Source: Isoetes taiwanensis (Eukaryota > Streptophyta > Lycopodiopsida > Isoetales > Isoetaceae). Taken from it: a DNA stretch of 64,000 nucleotides. Below, piece by piece: positions 21,300-33,229 of this stretch (positions within the stretch are counted from its first letter, which is position 1; each line of letters starts with the position of its first letter). Where the stretch lies: contig JAJEKV010000022.1 of the NCBI GenBank assembly GCA_021234155.1, positions 2,294,728 to 2,358,727 on the forward strand, written 5' to 3'. The translations under genes and the position numbers were made by a program. The notes below the pieces were generated by a model. That model did not search any database. It was given only the letters and a program-made list of their open reading frames with translations, and had not been told where the DNA came from.

Positions 21300-23686
21300 A
21301 AGTGCCTCAAGCATGTTAGATTAAAATGTAGCATCAAACACTTCCAATCCAGCATTATGAGCACGCGAGGCTGGCGCATCCCTGGCATGACGCATCCTGG
21401 TTCATACAAGTGAATTAATAGCTTGGGAAGATGGTAGTATCCTGGTTGCTCTCAACTACACAAAATAGAAATAGGGACGTCGATTTTTGCTGGCGACCAC
21501 TCTCCTGTCGCCATCTGGCATCACTTACAACGCGGAATGGAAGTAAGGTAGATCCATTCCACTTGACCAGCGGTGCAGGTTGTTGCTTAGCTTTTCTATG
21601 AGGTTCTTGTTTGCGCAGCTTCTTGTTTACAACTGCCATAGTTTTTTCTCATGTTTTATTTTACGATTTGTCAACCTCTACAGTTCTTAGACTGCCAGCG
21701 AATTCTTCAATGATTTCAAGAGGCTGCAAGAATGAAAAAACAGAGCAATGGCTTTCTTTGGTGCCGAAATGATCAAAGCTTTTCAGATATTTGCAGTAAC
21801 AAAGGAAAAATGAAGTAAAAACTCTTCGATCTTGCAGAATCTTCGTCAGTTCTATAACACTCTGCAGATCTTGCAAAAGACTCTCCAAAACTATGGTTTG
21901 ATCTTGCAAACACTCCTAAAACTCTGCTGGACCTTCAGTAAAGACCCCTTTGATCCCCTGAATTTTCTATTTGCCAAAACTAACTTCCCTATTTCTATTT
22001 TGTAGGAGAAGAGAAGCGGGGGCTCCCCTTCTGCAAAACTCAGCAGACCGCTCCCGGCTATCGCCGGTCGTGGGGTCCCTGCCGATTTTGTGGAAGGGAA
22101 GCTCCTGCTTCCCTTCTTCTATACATGGACATAATAGGGGGCAACCTGACAGGTTTGGAACTAAAAGAATGTTCGCGGGGACTTCGCCGCCACGATAAAT
22201 CTCTTGTAAAAAGCTAAAAACACTTGGCTCTTCAAATACCAAGACATAAAATATTCAGGCAGAATCTACTATATCTTATATGTTCATGATCAACTTACTA
22301 AACATAAAATGACGGTATTGTTGTTTTTTTACCATTATTGCAAGAAGGTAGCTGCAGAATGATGCTGTTTTTATTATTATTATAAAAGAAGGCGTACAGA
22401 GGAAGCCCCTGCATCATCAATATAATAGTTGGGTCAAATGTTTTTTGGGTGGTGTAATCTCCAGTTGCCACGTGTCATATGCCAATTCTCTGGAATTACA
22501 TTTGGGTACTTAAATTCTGATTTACAGGTTTAGCAGACACATTGCAAATTTGATGAAAGTTGAATTACAAACAGGCTGAAACTTCAAGTACAGATTGACA
22601 CAAAGTTGAGAACATTCAGGTTTTGCAGTCAAGTTTTACAAGTTCTAACACATATTTAATATCCCAGTTCAAGATACTTCCAGCAACAAAATGCTCCCAA
22701 TTCAAGGTTCTTTCAGTAACAACATACTCCAAGGCTTGCAACAACAAACCTAAGGCGTCCCCAGGAGATGTGCCCCATTCACATCCTCGTTCATCATAAA
22801 GAGCCGCTAAAATGTGGTGCGGGTAGCTCGACTGCATCACCTGCGATTGAAAAGGGGCATCCATGTGTGTGGGCCCACCCTATCCGTCCCACGATCTATG
22901 GATTGACTGGAGTGACTGACTCTGAGGAATCGGCTAAGATTTTCGCTGGATATGAAATCACTTTGTTCAGTGCGTAATCTAGTGGCCTCTTGGACAGAAC
23001 AATGTAAACAAAATAAACTGGAGCATAATTCTGCAATAAAGAAAAGCATGCATACACTTACAGAGAATTTCAAAGTCGATGACTACCTGTTGAATGTGAT
23101 TACCAGACATGGGTAACTGTCCGCACGATGTAGATGCATTAGGAAAGTACCTCTTCAATTCAGGAGATTGCTCAAGTGCTTTACTAAAAAATCAATCAAA
23201 ATCATCATCCAAATTCATATTCGTAACATCCTGCAATGGAGCAGAATGCTTTGAAGTCTCAGCAGCATTAGAAGAACAAATCTCAACAGCGTTAGAAGAA
23301 CCAGCGCCTAAACCAGCAGCTTTCCCACCCTCAGAACCATCCAATGCAGTACTAAGATTCTTTACATTACATCACGATAATTTCTCTTTGTAGCTAGAAC
23401 ATCCATGGCACTTGCTTTTGCAACTACACCACTCTGATCATATCATTTATAAGATCCCCTATCTCGATGACCTGTTATTGCCATTCCAGTCTCAATGTAG
23501 GTAAACTCGCATGAAAAATGTTTGCATCGACAATAGCATCATCTGCACTTGGCAAACCTGAAACAAACAACAATAGAACACTTTAAGCATCCAACAACAA
23601 GCATGACACATTTAAGTATTCAACAACAAGCAACAGTGTAAAAAATATATGTAAAATCGAACTTACATGAGGAAGTGTTGGTGAAC
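21300..23686. other. No gene recognised
   Basis: AT-rich with one GC-rich patch (about 22010-22200) containing small inverted repeats such as GGGAAG...CTTCCC. Several short open frames but none with recognisable domains. Confidence 0.4.
22168..22209 (+). repeat. GC hairpin motif, copy 1
   Basis: The frame AATGTTCGCGG...GCCGC, then CGATAAAT and TTGTA, recurs at 57381-57426 with a different, still self-complementary GC centre. Unknown family; possibly the end of a small transposon. Confidence 0.5.
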
Positions 23687-24415
23687 CTAGGTCACAAAAA
23701 ACGTTTTCATGGTTTTTATTTGAGCCCTTCGAAAACGTGAAAAAAACGTTTTCTTCCTGGATTAGAATGAAAAACGTAAAAAAAACGTTGCCGGAACTTC
23801 ATACCGGAAAAAGATACGATATTTCAATTCATAGAAATTCTCAAAGAGATCTAATATATTATGACAGTGAGACAGAAATTTCAAAAACTTAGACATAGAA
23901 ACTCTTGTTTGATACATTGTGACAGAAATTCTTGAGCATATTCCTTGCATTTCACCTGGAACACTCCATGAGAGTTCTCTTCTACAACCTCAAAATACTG
24001 CCATTCAATTGCTTCGCTTTTAACCATAGTGTGAAGAATGCAAGGCAACAAGAACTGTTGAGAAAAACGCGAGGAAAAAGAAAGGGAACTGAATGTGAAC
24101 TGGATAAGAACTGCATGCATATATCTTCTGATTCCCGCTATAAATCGTCTTTTATGGATGCAAATGGCTTGTTGGCTTACTGTTACGCCAAATCCGACCA
24201 GAACTTCGCTCAGAACTTCATTGAGATCATGGCTAGTGAAGAAGGAAACCCTAACGGGCCAAAAATGGCTCCACAAAGTCGTCTATTTTTGTTGCCGGAA
24301 TGTTGGCGGAAAAGTTAGAGAAAAATACACGTATTTTTTGCGTTTTTCTAAAGGTTCAGTTCCGCACGTGCAGAAAATATTTTTTTTCCTAATGTCAACA
24401 TTTTCTGTGACCTAG
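23687..24415 (+). mobile_element. Non-autonomous DNA element with terminal inverted repeats (hAT-like?)
   Basis: The left end CTAGGTCACA and right end TGTGACCTAG are perfect inverses, and similarity continues inward (AAAAACGTTTTC against the inverse of GTCAACATTTTC). GTGAACC occurs at both flanks (23681-23687 and 24418-24424), a possible imperfect 8-bp target duplication, which would fit a hAT element. Inner A/T-run-rich segments (AAAAAACGTT) are also inverted. A short plant-like frame inside (24230 region) lacks any transposase motif, so it cannot move on its own. Confidence 0.6.
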
Positions 24416-24867
24416 AAGTGAACCATATTCTGCACCAGATTCGCAAAAAGCAGCATTAAAAACCTGAAGTGGCAAATAAACAGGATGATCTATAATGCTC
24501 GCAGGATCTGCCACTGCCGAATTGGTTTTGCATTCAGTACCACCACCATGCTCCTAGCACATTTGATCTTCTTTTCAGTAGTCTATTATAGACCAGGCTT
24601 AGGTTTCTCTCCGAGAAAGGTCAGATCAGGTCTGCACAAAGGTTACATGCTTTGTTTATCAGTTGATCATGATGACCTTCCTTTAACATTTCCAAGAAGC
24701 AAGCAATGAAACATCCATATCTGAAGGCGTCGTCAATTCCTTATTTGTCAAGCGACAGATGATGGACAGTGCTTTTTGTTTCCAAATGTTCGAAGGAAAG
24801 CATAGATGCATAAAGCAAGGCCTGTGGCTGCTGCCTACTACCTTAACTGAGTAACCGAGGCATGCCA
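24416..24867. other. No gene recognised
   Basis: Flank between the DNA element and the ABC fragment. On the minus strand this would be the continuation of the ABC domain, but I find no signature motif, Walker B or further ABC sequence. Confidence 0.4.
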
Positions 24868-25022
24868 AAGCGAATGGACGATTGTTGCAGGAAGCCAATA
24901 TGCTATCTCTAAGACCTCAGATTTACCCTTTTAGTATCCCATCCATCAATCAAAACCTTTCCAGATATTGGATCATAAAATCTGCTTATGACGTCAATAA
25001 TAGAGCTTTTGCCTGAACCACT
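24868..25022 (-). pseudogene. ABCB-type ABC transporter fragment (Walker A region)
   Basis: Reading the minus strand from 25022 gives [20 protein letters not shown], then [17 protein letters not shown] and, after two in-frame stops, HIGFLQQSS. This is the Walker A loop through the Q-loop of a B-type (MDR/P-glycoprotein) nucleotide-binding domain. Walker B, the signature motif and all membrane segments are missing. The fragment starts next to an AG site, so it may be one captured exon. Stops make it non-functional. Confidence 0.75.
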
Positions 25023-25050
25023 AGATTCATCTCATGTGCATGTTACGAAA

Positions 25051-25347
25051 GATATGTTTGTTTTAGTCCGACCTGGAGACGATGAAACTCCAACGTGATT
25101 GGGCTATACAGAAGAAGATGCCATCTTGGATCTAGAGTCTACCAATTATGGTCATATTTATGTATCATAGTGGATGCCTGTTGGTCGTGACTATACAGGT
25201 TGCTTAACTAAACGTTGGCAACCCAATCCATCAGATCCATCAAGGTATGAGAAGTTAGATGCTATACATTATGCATGGGATGCAAATGGCAAAAGACCGA
25301 AGACTCTTCAAATTCCAAAATACATTGTTGATATGTGGGGGACATAG
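25051..25347 (+). pseudogene. Degenerate ORF, unrecognised (tryptophan/proline-rich)
   Basis: One frame reads protein-like sequence over 98 codons with stops at 25096 and 25168 and ending at 25345: DMFVLVRPGDDETPT, TEEDAILDLESTNYGHIYVS, WMPVGRDYTGCLTKRWQPNP, then PKTLQIPKYIVDMWG. The composition and spacing of W, Y and P residues look like a conserved domain, perhaps from a transposon-encoded protein. I cannot name the family. The same type of sequence resumes at 25969-26553. Confidence 0.4.
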
Positions 25348-25439
25348 CATCAACTAAAGGCTCTAATTCTTAGTCATGTTCTCGATAATCATATTGTGTG
25401 TAATTTCTCTTGTGACTACAATGGTAATGCATCAATAGC

Positions 25440-25662
25440 TATATCTAGTTAGCATTATTGGCATTATTGGTATACTTACGCATTTTGGCATTATTTTGCA
25501 TACTTTCAATATTCTGGAATTATTGATATACCTTCAGCATTATCATCATTATTGATATAATACTTCAGGATTTTGCCATAATACTTAAGCATTATTGGTA
25601 TAATACTTGATATAATACTTCAACATTATTGGTATAATACTTCAACATTATTGGATCCGCAG
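25440..25662 (+). repeat. Irregular AT-rich tandem repeat
   Basis: Imperfect repeats of CATTATTGGTATAATACTTCA-like units, more regular toward the right end. Non-coding. Confidence 0.7.
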
Positions 25663-25682
25663 CTATAAATTCTTTCACCTTG

Positions 25683-25968
25683 CTTTTCCTTCTCACCCTT
25701 GTCTGCTCCTTGTTCCTTGTGTGCTTCATGTTCCTTGTTCCTTGTTCCTTGCGTGCTCCATGTTCCTTGCTCCGTGTTCCTTTTTTCGTGCTCCTTGTTC
25801 CTTGCTCCGTGTTCCTTTTTCCGTGCTCCTTGTTCCTTGCTCCGTGTTCCTTTCTCCGTATTCCTTACTCCTTGTTCCTTGTTTCTTACGTGCTCCGTGT
25901 TCCTTTCTTCGTGCTCCTTGTTCCTTGCTCCGTGCTCCGTGTTCCTTGCTCCTTGTTTGCTTTTGCAA
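25683..25968 (+). repeat. Pyrimidine-rich minisatellite
   Basis: Short units of the type GTTCCTTGCTCC and GTGCTCCTT repeat about 290 bp. All six frames are largely open because the unit lacks stops, which creates misleading frames on both strands. It separates two segments of possibly related degenerate ORF. Confidence 0.9.
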
Positions 25969-26553
25969 ATGATCAATCTTCAACAATATCCTCCCTGGGC
26001 TTCTCCAGAAAGCCTGCAAGCATGCTCCAGGCATTCTTTATGGCTGACTCAAGATGAGTTGTTCGACCTTTTCTTGGAGTGGAGGTTGCACCACATTCCC
26101 ATCAAGGAGCTTGCAATGCAGTTGATCAACTTTATTCTCGAGCGATTTCCTTGTGGTCATGAACCAATAACAAAAATTAATCCATCTAAATGCTGGAGAA
26201 GACTTACATTAGTGGGAATTCTTGAACCCCCTCCTGATCTGGACGAGAGGCTACACCAGTTGAGGGTTGTGCTTTGTTCTGGTTATTATGCACACTCTCT
26301 GGATCAATACATACTGGAGATCATTCCTGAAACTAGTAAGGGATACGTGCATGACCTTATTGACAAGTACTAACATGAGTACAACTACTTTGTGGAGTTG
26401 GGTCCGCTCTTCTTCCGTGACATTGATTATGTGTAATTACTTTTTACATTGTCTAGGTACTCCATCTGGTGGGATACAACAGGCTGGGATGAGCATGAGC
26501 TATGGTTTTCTAACCCAACTAGGTGGGTTAGACCTCGCAGGGGAAGGGGCTGA
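25969..26553 (+). pseudogene. Unrecognised protein-coding remnant
   Basis: The 134-codon frame from ATG 25969 to TAA 26371 begins MINLQQYPPWASPES and includes TQDELFDLFLEWRLHHIPIK and LVGILEPPPDLDERLHQLR. The same frame stays protein-like past the stop (HEYNYFVELGPLFFRDIDYV), past a second TAA at 26434, and on to IWWDTTGWDEHELWFSNPT, ending about 26553. Two stops in an otherwise coherent frame indicate decay. No catalytic motif is recognisable. It may belong with 25051-25347 as one ancient gene split by the minisatellite. Confidence 0.45.
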
Positions 26554-29426
26554 CCATACTACCACGGTCTCTAATAACCTTTGCTATCTATCATATATAT
26601 TGTGTTTCGAAGCGGGTGTATGATACCATGTTAATATGTTTTTTTAATATTATTCATGTAGTGTACACAACATATATATGATACAAAGGTACTGTACACG
26701 TGTATACAACCTCTACATAAGGTCTACAATAGAAAAATTCCAATTTCCTAAAAAATTTCCCATTATAATGAAATTGTGCTTCATATACCTTTCACGAAAT
26801 TGCAATAAATCACCAAGGAATGTTGCTAACTTTTATGAAGGCATTTGTAGAATCAATCTTGTTAATTTGGGATTTTCATGTCTGGCTAAAAATGTTTTTG
26901 GAATTTTGTTTAAGTCCATTTCCTAAGATTTTAGTGGTTTTACCTGCCGGAAAAACTTTCAGAATTGCCAAATATCGTAGATTTTGTTGAGGATATGATT
27001 TTGGTCATGGATTTCCTCCCTTATCTGGTCGAAATGGCATAAGTACCGCAGGATGGCACACGAAACCAGCATGCATGCAGCTCGGTGGCATCAACGAGTT
27101 ATGTTCTTCAAAAGAATCCTTTGCATCGGCAAGGGTAGACTGGCTACGGTTTGTCCAAAAACCCTAATAGCCACAATTTGCAGTTCACCGCACCAAAATG
27201 GCATTATTTTCGCTGGCATGAAGCACGGCAGCTTTGATTTGCTTGCAAACAAACCTGGTGCGGATGTGACATCTATTTTTCTTTAACCCATCCGGTGTTG
27301 TGATTTGCAGTGGTTATGCAGGTAGAGCTTCCTACTTTCTCAGAGCCTGCATGTTTTATATTGGTCTAAATTCGTTTGCTATGTGAAGTTGATTTCTGAC
27401 AGATATAAAATGTTGATGATTATAGTTGCCCGTAGTGGAGGTGAGAGCTGCCAGGTGATGCTTGGATATAGAAGGAAAAACAAGGTTATCTATGCTAGAA
27501 TAAAACGATATTAAATACTGAGTTAGATTCTTAATTAACCTGAGTTTAGCCATCGAAGCCCTTTGTTAATGATGTCAGGCTGAAGATTAGTATTTGCAAT
27601 GCTGATTTTGAATTCACTGAATTTAATCAGTTTCCATGTTTTTATGGTTCTTGCATATGGCTCTTTTCTAGCATTCAAGCATTCTAATCAATCAATGGTG
27701 CACTGATGCACTATTAGATTTATGTTAACTTGCAACATTCAAGAGTTTATTGACGTCTGCTGAGTGTTGACAGTCTGCTTATCTTGCTTCACCAAAATAC
27801 CTAAGGCTTAGTACCTTGGGTCAGTGTGATCAAGGTACATTATTTACTTTTATAAGATCTTCTCAAATATGTCAGATGACAAGGTTGCTGCTGCATGTTA
27901 ATTTGTTCCTTAGATTGTGCTTTCGAACTAGAATAGTTAAGAACTTTTTAAATGACTATTAAATGTTTCTTTCAATTGAGCAGAGCTCTCTCTTCCTGAT
28001 GAACAATAGTGGACTCATAAGCCTTGCAGACCAATCGTCATGTCATATGCTATAAGGCCTAAGAGCCAAGTCAGGTAAAAACATCCATTGATATTTGCAT
28101 GTCATTCCTTAGGAAATTGCCATGTTTTCTTCTACAAGATAATGAGGGTTAGAAGGCAGGTATGGCACATCACTTCCTTATTGAACTGTTGGTAGTGCTG
28201 GCTGGAGTCCTACTTCATTTGCTTTTTCATACTTTGGAGTGACATTGCATTGATAGGTGAAATGAAATCCATCTTCAAGTTTGTTGGTTTGTTGGTTTGT
28301 TGGTTTGTTAGTTTGCATATTAGGCCTATTTGGAGTAAGACATATCTGGCTCTTTTGATGAGATTATTATATTCCTTTACATGCAAATCATTTCAAAAGT
28401 CATATGGATTGGTTGCACATGTCTATATGAGTCAGTGTGGTTAATGGTTCTCCAATTTTCAGGTATATTATTGTTATTACATGAAATATTAGGTTGGACC
28501 GATGCAATATGGGTGTCCTTTAGATAAGTAATGTTTGTTTGTAACTTCTAAATTGTGTTGATATCTACTTGAAACATGGTAACTGCTATTTACGTGAAAC
28601 ATAATAAGATATTCTAACTGCTATTTACTTGAAACATGATAAGATATTCTATAGTTAAGACGGCATATTCAGGGCATTTCTTGAATATTGACAATATTGC
28701 ATATCTCTACTACTGGATCGGGTCTGTTTCTACTCTTATGACCTTTTGCACTTCCAGATCTCTCTGTTCCAAGAATAGCATCCATTGGCTTTAACATTTT
28801 TAATACATACATAATACACATAGATTATTTCTTCTTTAATGTTTATAACTTAGCAGAGACAGCCAACTTGGGCCTGCCAATAATTACTCTAAAAGTTGCA
28901 ACATTTGTGCTTCCAGATTATCTAGATTGTTGTGGAGGTTCTCAGACTTCCCACTAAAGATGTAAGTCATAAATATTTTATTGTACAACTTCTTCAATTG
29001 TCGCTTTTCAAGGATTCTTATGTGCCATAGAGGGGGGGTTTCTAGCTACATCAAATATCTATGCTTTTTAGTGATTATGGGTCTTTCAGTTGGTGATATT
29101 TTCTGATTTTAACTATTGCCAATGCATCATATCCATTCTATAATCTGTAAGCTAGAGAACAAGTACAGGTCAAAAGTGCCATGTTTAAACTATACTATGT
29201 GATGCTTATTTGCACAAACTTATGCTTATCTTAAAAGGATGGCCCTTTCCTTGACTGGCCTCTACTACAACGAGTCTGAAGTCTGAGGCCTATGAGCAAG
29301 CCTATGAGCAGAGTGTCAAAGTCTGCCTTTGACGAGTTCAAATTTCTTTTGGGTCAGCATGGTTCTTAATTTTAGCATCTTTTAGCATTTTAGCAATTAC
29401 ATTTTGTACATTGATTGTGATGCTAG
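26554..29426. other. No gene recognised
   Basis: Nearly 3 kb of AT-rich sequence without any supported gene, RNA or element. A short GTTTGTTGGTTTGTTGGTTT tract lies near 28280. Confidence 0.4.
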
Positions 29427-29535
29427 AGCCCAAAAACCATCACATCTACATGTAGAGTAGTTTGAAACACAAATGCCCATGTTCAACGGATCCCCGGAAT
29501 GGCCAGGTATGGCTTTCATCTTTGATATTACATAG
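29427..29535 (+). repeat. Single unit of the 106-bp satellite
   Basis: Matches the tandem units at 31384-31750 (GCCCAAAAACCATCACATC, ATGCCCATGTTCAACGGATC, GGAATGGCCAGGTATGGC). It stands alone about 1.9 kb upstream of the array. Confidence 0.85.
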
Positions 29536-30663
29536 CGATCCTCGTTTGTGGGGTATGCATGTAGAAGTTTTTGTATACTGTATATTAAGGTTTGTAAAAT
29601 ACTATAAGGTTTGAGAGAATGTACTTAATGGTGTTAATTTTGTACATGTATTATAAATATGTTTTTGGGGCTCTCGCTGCCCTACGTAACCCCCCGTGTG
29701 AATATGCACCCAAACCAAAGGGGGTTTAAGGGGGATTTTAATTTAAATGTGTTAAATGCAATGGTTTGTGTTAATAATGTTAATTGTAGTTGTGTGTTGA
29801 TTGTTATATAAAAAAAAATTTTGGGCCCTTCGGGCTAACTAAAGCAAACATAGGTAAACTTTATGGGTTTAAACATTAGTAATCATCAACACAAACAAAT
29901 TATTTCCATTGCATACCAAGAGCCGCCCAAATATACGCAAACACACTGTTATAAAATGGGCAAGTAGAATCAAAGGCAACTTCAGAATAACTACCAGCGG
30001 ATACAATAGTGTCATCAATGGAGCAAGAAGCTGTAAGAGTTTTGGAGTGCATGGTAATCATTAATTAAAAAGGGAGAAGATACACAATAGAGTCCAAGTA
30101 TTTAAATGCATTGCCAACCCAAATAACTACATTGTATGAACAATAACCATGTCCACTGCACTCAATGTGATTAAATTAATGTTTCCACCTAATAGTAACA
30201 ACTTACATTATGTTGTTCAACATCGAAAAAATCCTTTGTACTCTTGCATTGATGTCTATATGATTCTGTACACCAGAAGAACGCCATGCAAATAGGGAGA
30301 AGAACGCCATGCAAATAGGGAGAAGGAAAATATATTGAGCTTTTACGTAAGAAAGCCCTTTCACTTCCACCAAATTCTACTCAGACCTGAGATGTGTGCA
30401 TAGGATCATTGTGTGCTTACAGTTCAGTGGGACCTTGAAGGGTTTTCACAAGCTCTTCAATCGCCTTTGCCATTGCATGCATGGCCTCTGCATCATCCTC
30501 CATCAAAAAACAGTCTTTGTTTTTTTGCGACTTGGGGTTCCTTCTATATCTGTGTCAACACAAAAAAGGGTCACTACTTACTGTGTTGGTCAGTTCCGCT
30601 CATAATCCAAAAAATGCCTCTTTTCATCCATTTCGACCAAACAGAATCATCCTTTACTTTAAT
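29536..30663. other. No gene recognised
   Basis: Includes a GC-rich patch near 29670-29730 and a GGGCCCTTCGGGCT motif near 29823. A 23-bp tandem duplication (AGAACGCCATGCAAATAGGG) lies at 30278-30323. No gene. Confidence 0.4.
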
Positions 30664-31115
30664 CTACCAGAACAAGGAAAAAGGAGAGGATCTTTGACCT
30701 GATTTCATACGGATGGCATCTGTCGCACCAGTTCTTAGCTCTTGCCCCAAATTTGGATCAATGCCCAAATTCTCCAAATCAACCTCACAATCTAAAATAG
30801 AACTTGGACTGATTACAGGCCTGCTGCTTAGCCAAGAATCAAGCTCCTTGAATATATCCTTATCGAAACAAGAGGGCAGCTTCTTTTCCCTTCTATCTTC
30901 CGGTTGCATTGGCCAAAAGGGCTCAACCCCAGGGAGGCGTTGCCAATCTCTAATTCGTTTATAATCAGAAACAAGGCTGAACCATCTCTTTTTTACAGGC
31001 AACGGGGTCTCTATCTACTTTACGAGATCTCATAGACTCTGAGATAGATTTCCATTTATGGGTACTAGGCGCAGAGACAGAAGAAGAGGAAACGCCCGTC
31101 ATGCTGGCGGATGGC
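30664..31115 (-). pseudogene. Trihelix (Myb/SANT-like) DNA-binding domain fragment, frameshifted
   Basis: From ATG 31115 the minus strand reads a serine-rich start, then HKWKSISESMRSRKVDRDPV and CK. After a run of six A (30989-30994) the reading resumes one frame over as KRWFSLVSDYKRIRDWQRLPG, FWPMQPEDRREKKLP, FDKDIFKELDSWL, stopping at 30664. This is the second and third helix region of a plant trihelix transcription-factor domain, with its tryptophans in place. A five-A run would keep one frame, so a single inserted base broke it, unless it is a sequencing error. The first helix and any upstream exon are not visible. Predicted role before decay: nuclear DNA binding. Confidence 0.7.
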
Positions 31116-31249
31116 ATAGATGTGGGAGGTATGGCCACCTAAAGTAACCTAAAATAACCCTAAAGTGAATAAAAAGAAATAAAAAGGAATAAAAATAAAA
31201 AGGGGTAAACCATTGGGGATATGGGATTTAGACCATAAAAATGCAGAGT

Positions 31250-31368
31250 GCACTCTAGATATACTGATTAGTATGCGTCGCATAATACGCCCATGAAATC
31301 ATATGAAAACCATGCCAAAAAGCGTATAAAATCACAAAAAAAACCCCCTGTTATAATGCTACATATTC
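31250..31368 (+). repeat. Dispersed repeat, copy 2
   Basis: Matches 241-360. Here its end, CTACATATTCATC, merges directly into the satellite array. Confidence 0.7.
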
Positions 31369-31383
31369 ATCTTTGGTATTACA

Positions 31384-31750
31384 GGCCCAAAAACCATCAC
31401 ATCTACATGTAGAACAGTTTGAAACATAAATGCCCATGTTCAACGGATCCCCGGAATGGCCAGGTATGGCTTTCATCTTTGGTATTACAGGCCCAAAAAC
31501 TATCACATCTACATGTAGAACAGTTTGAAACATAAATGCCCATGTTCAACGGATCCCCGGAATGGCCAGTTATGGCTTTCATCTTTGGTATTACTGGCCC
31601 AAAAACCATCACATCTACATGTAGAACAGTTAGAAACATAAATGCCCATGTTCAACAGATCCCCGGAATGGCCAAGTATGGCTTTCATCTTTGATATTAC
31701 AGGCGGATCCCGGAATGGCCAAGTATGGCTTTCATCTTTGATATTACAGT
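31384..31750 (+). repeat. 106-bp satellite array
   Basis: Unit starts at 31384, 31490, 31596 and 31702 give a constant 106-bp period. The first three units are complete; the fourth has lost its middle and keeps only GGATCC, GGAATGGCCAAGTATGGC and the end. Units are highly similar, so expansion is recent. Open frames on the minus strand across it are repeat artefacts. Confidence 0.92.
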
Positions 31751-31822
31751 TTATGTTGTGACTTGCAGCCTTTTACAATTGGCATGTACATCCTCAGTTA
31801 ACATAGAATTTATTGGTTGCAG

Positions 31823-32270
31823 GTTGGAAGGCACCTGAATGAAGGACAGATATTGTTCTTAAATTTCACTCCTAGATCAAAGGTAATACTCTGCATTTCT
31901 TAGCATATGAAGGCAATGTGATGAAAAAAAAGTTGGCATTGTCTGAAACAAGTTGTATTTACCTTATGCATGGCATAGTTTTCAGAAATGGATGCCCATC
32001 TTTCTGCACTCCCAACACCAGCTATGGTGGTATTCAAACGCAAGTACATGTATCAAAGACTTGGGTTGCAGTGCTAATGCCATGGCAATTAGGTGTAATA
32101 TCTTGCCTCAAGGTAAATAGAGGACTATTGTCACTATTTGCTAGAGCATTGTTGTCCTCCAACAGATCCAGAAATTTGAGGATGCTATGCAGGCTATCTA
32201 AAGCGATTCGATTTGCCCAGCTTATGTTCAACCAACAGCCTTCAAAGTCTATGTAAATCAAGCTGTTCAA
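31823..32270 (+). pseudogene. Three exon-like segments of an unrecognised plant gene
   Basis: A 60-nt exon (31823-31882) flanked by TTGCAG and AAG/GTAATA encodes VGRHLNEGQILFLNFTPRSK. A second stretch after TTTTCAG (from 31986) reads MDAHLSALPTPAMVVFKRKY. A third, 32166-32270, is 35 codons after CCAACAG: IQKFEDAMQAI, a TAA, then CPAYVQPTAFKVYVNQAVQ. Exon borders and in-frame lengths look genuine. The in-frame stop, and a stop soon after the second segment, suggest a dead or captured copy. I cannot name the protein. Confidence 0.42.
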
Positions 32271-33229
32271 GTTAGGTTTGGCAATTTTAGGTAATGTCAA
32301 CTTAGAATTATGGTTGTATTGTTTATTCTTTGATTAAATCTAAAAGCCATTTGCATTTTAATTAACCTTTATTCTGACATGCAATATAATGCCCTTTTAC
32401 ATCCCATACAATTCTAGCATGGAAGAGAACAAATAGTTATAAAAAAAATCATTAGCTTCATGCAAAACATAAAGAGTATTTTCCATTTCTTTGTGTCCAT
32501 TTTGCTAGAGCAGATTCTTCCTGTAGAAGATTCTTCCTTATAACGTTCGCCTCTTCCTGCAGAAGATTCTTCCTTATAACGTTCGCCACTTGGACAAAGA
32601 TTCCAGTTTATTTTAACTGGTCATTGTAAGCTACCATCTTTTCCAGCAACATTATGGGGGATAGGGCTTTGTGAGCTAGCACGTTTTCTAACAACATTAC
32701 GGGTAGGATTACTGTGCACCAATTGAGCTCAAACAGCAAACGATATTCACTAAATATGGAATCAACAAAGTATATATATTTTTTTAATATAAATTATTCA
32801 GTTTTATAGACTCAACTAGGTTATAAGATACCATGGTCCAAGCCTTCAATAGACAAACATAGGATAATACATGTGTCTTCTTGGCATTTGCACTCCATCC
32901 TTTCATCACTAAATGCATTTTACTCACGACTATGTTGAGATTCACAGTTGCAACCAAAGAAAAAGGTCGTTCATTATAATTGTCGCAGCGTCCGCGTTAG
33001 AACATTTTGTATGTGGTTGTGTTTTTATATGGACCTTGCGTAGGGTTAAAGTAATTTCTTAGTATGTGTCCAATTCCTAGCAAGTCAACATAGAGCATGT
33101 GTTGATGCCCCTCACACTCACACCTCTTTTCCATTTGATTTACAAATTCTTTTTCATAGTGGTGGTGCTTAATATGGATTTTTCTAGCTATATCCTTTGT
33201 TAATATGTTTCTAATGAATGTACATCAGT
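32271..33229. other. No gene recognised
   Basis: AT-rich. A 36-bp tandem duplication around 32525-32590 (AGAAGATTCTTCCTTATAAC) is the only structure noted. Confidence 0.4.

Noticed and set aside
25626-26034. Overlapping frames on both strands rich in CSLF or ARNKEHG
   Set aside because: All are translations of the pyrimidine minisatellite, which lacks stop codons in every frame.
31351-31639. Minus-strand repetitive frames (VLHVDV...GDPLNMGIYV)
   Set aside because: Translation of the 106-bp satellite; 106 is not a multiple of three, so the repeats do not even keep one frame.
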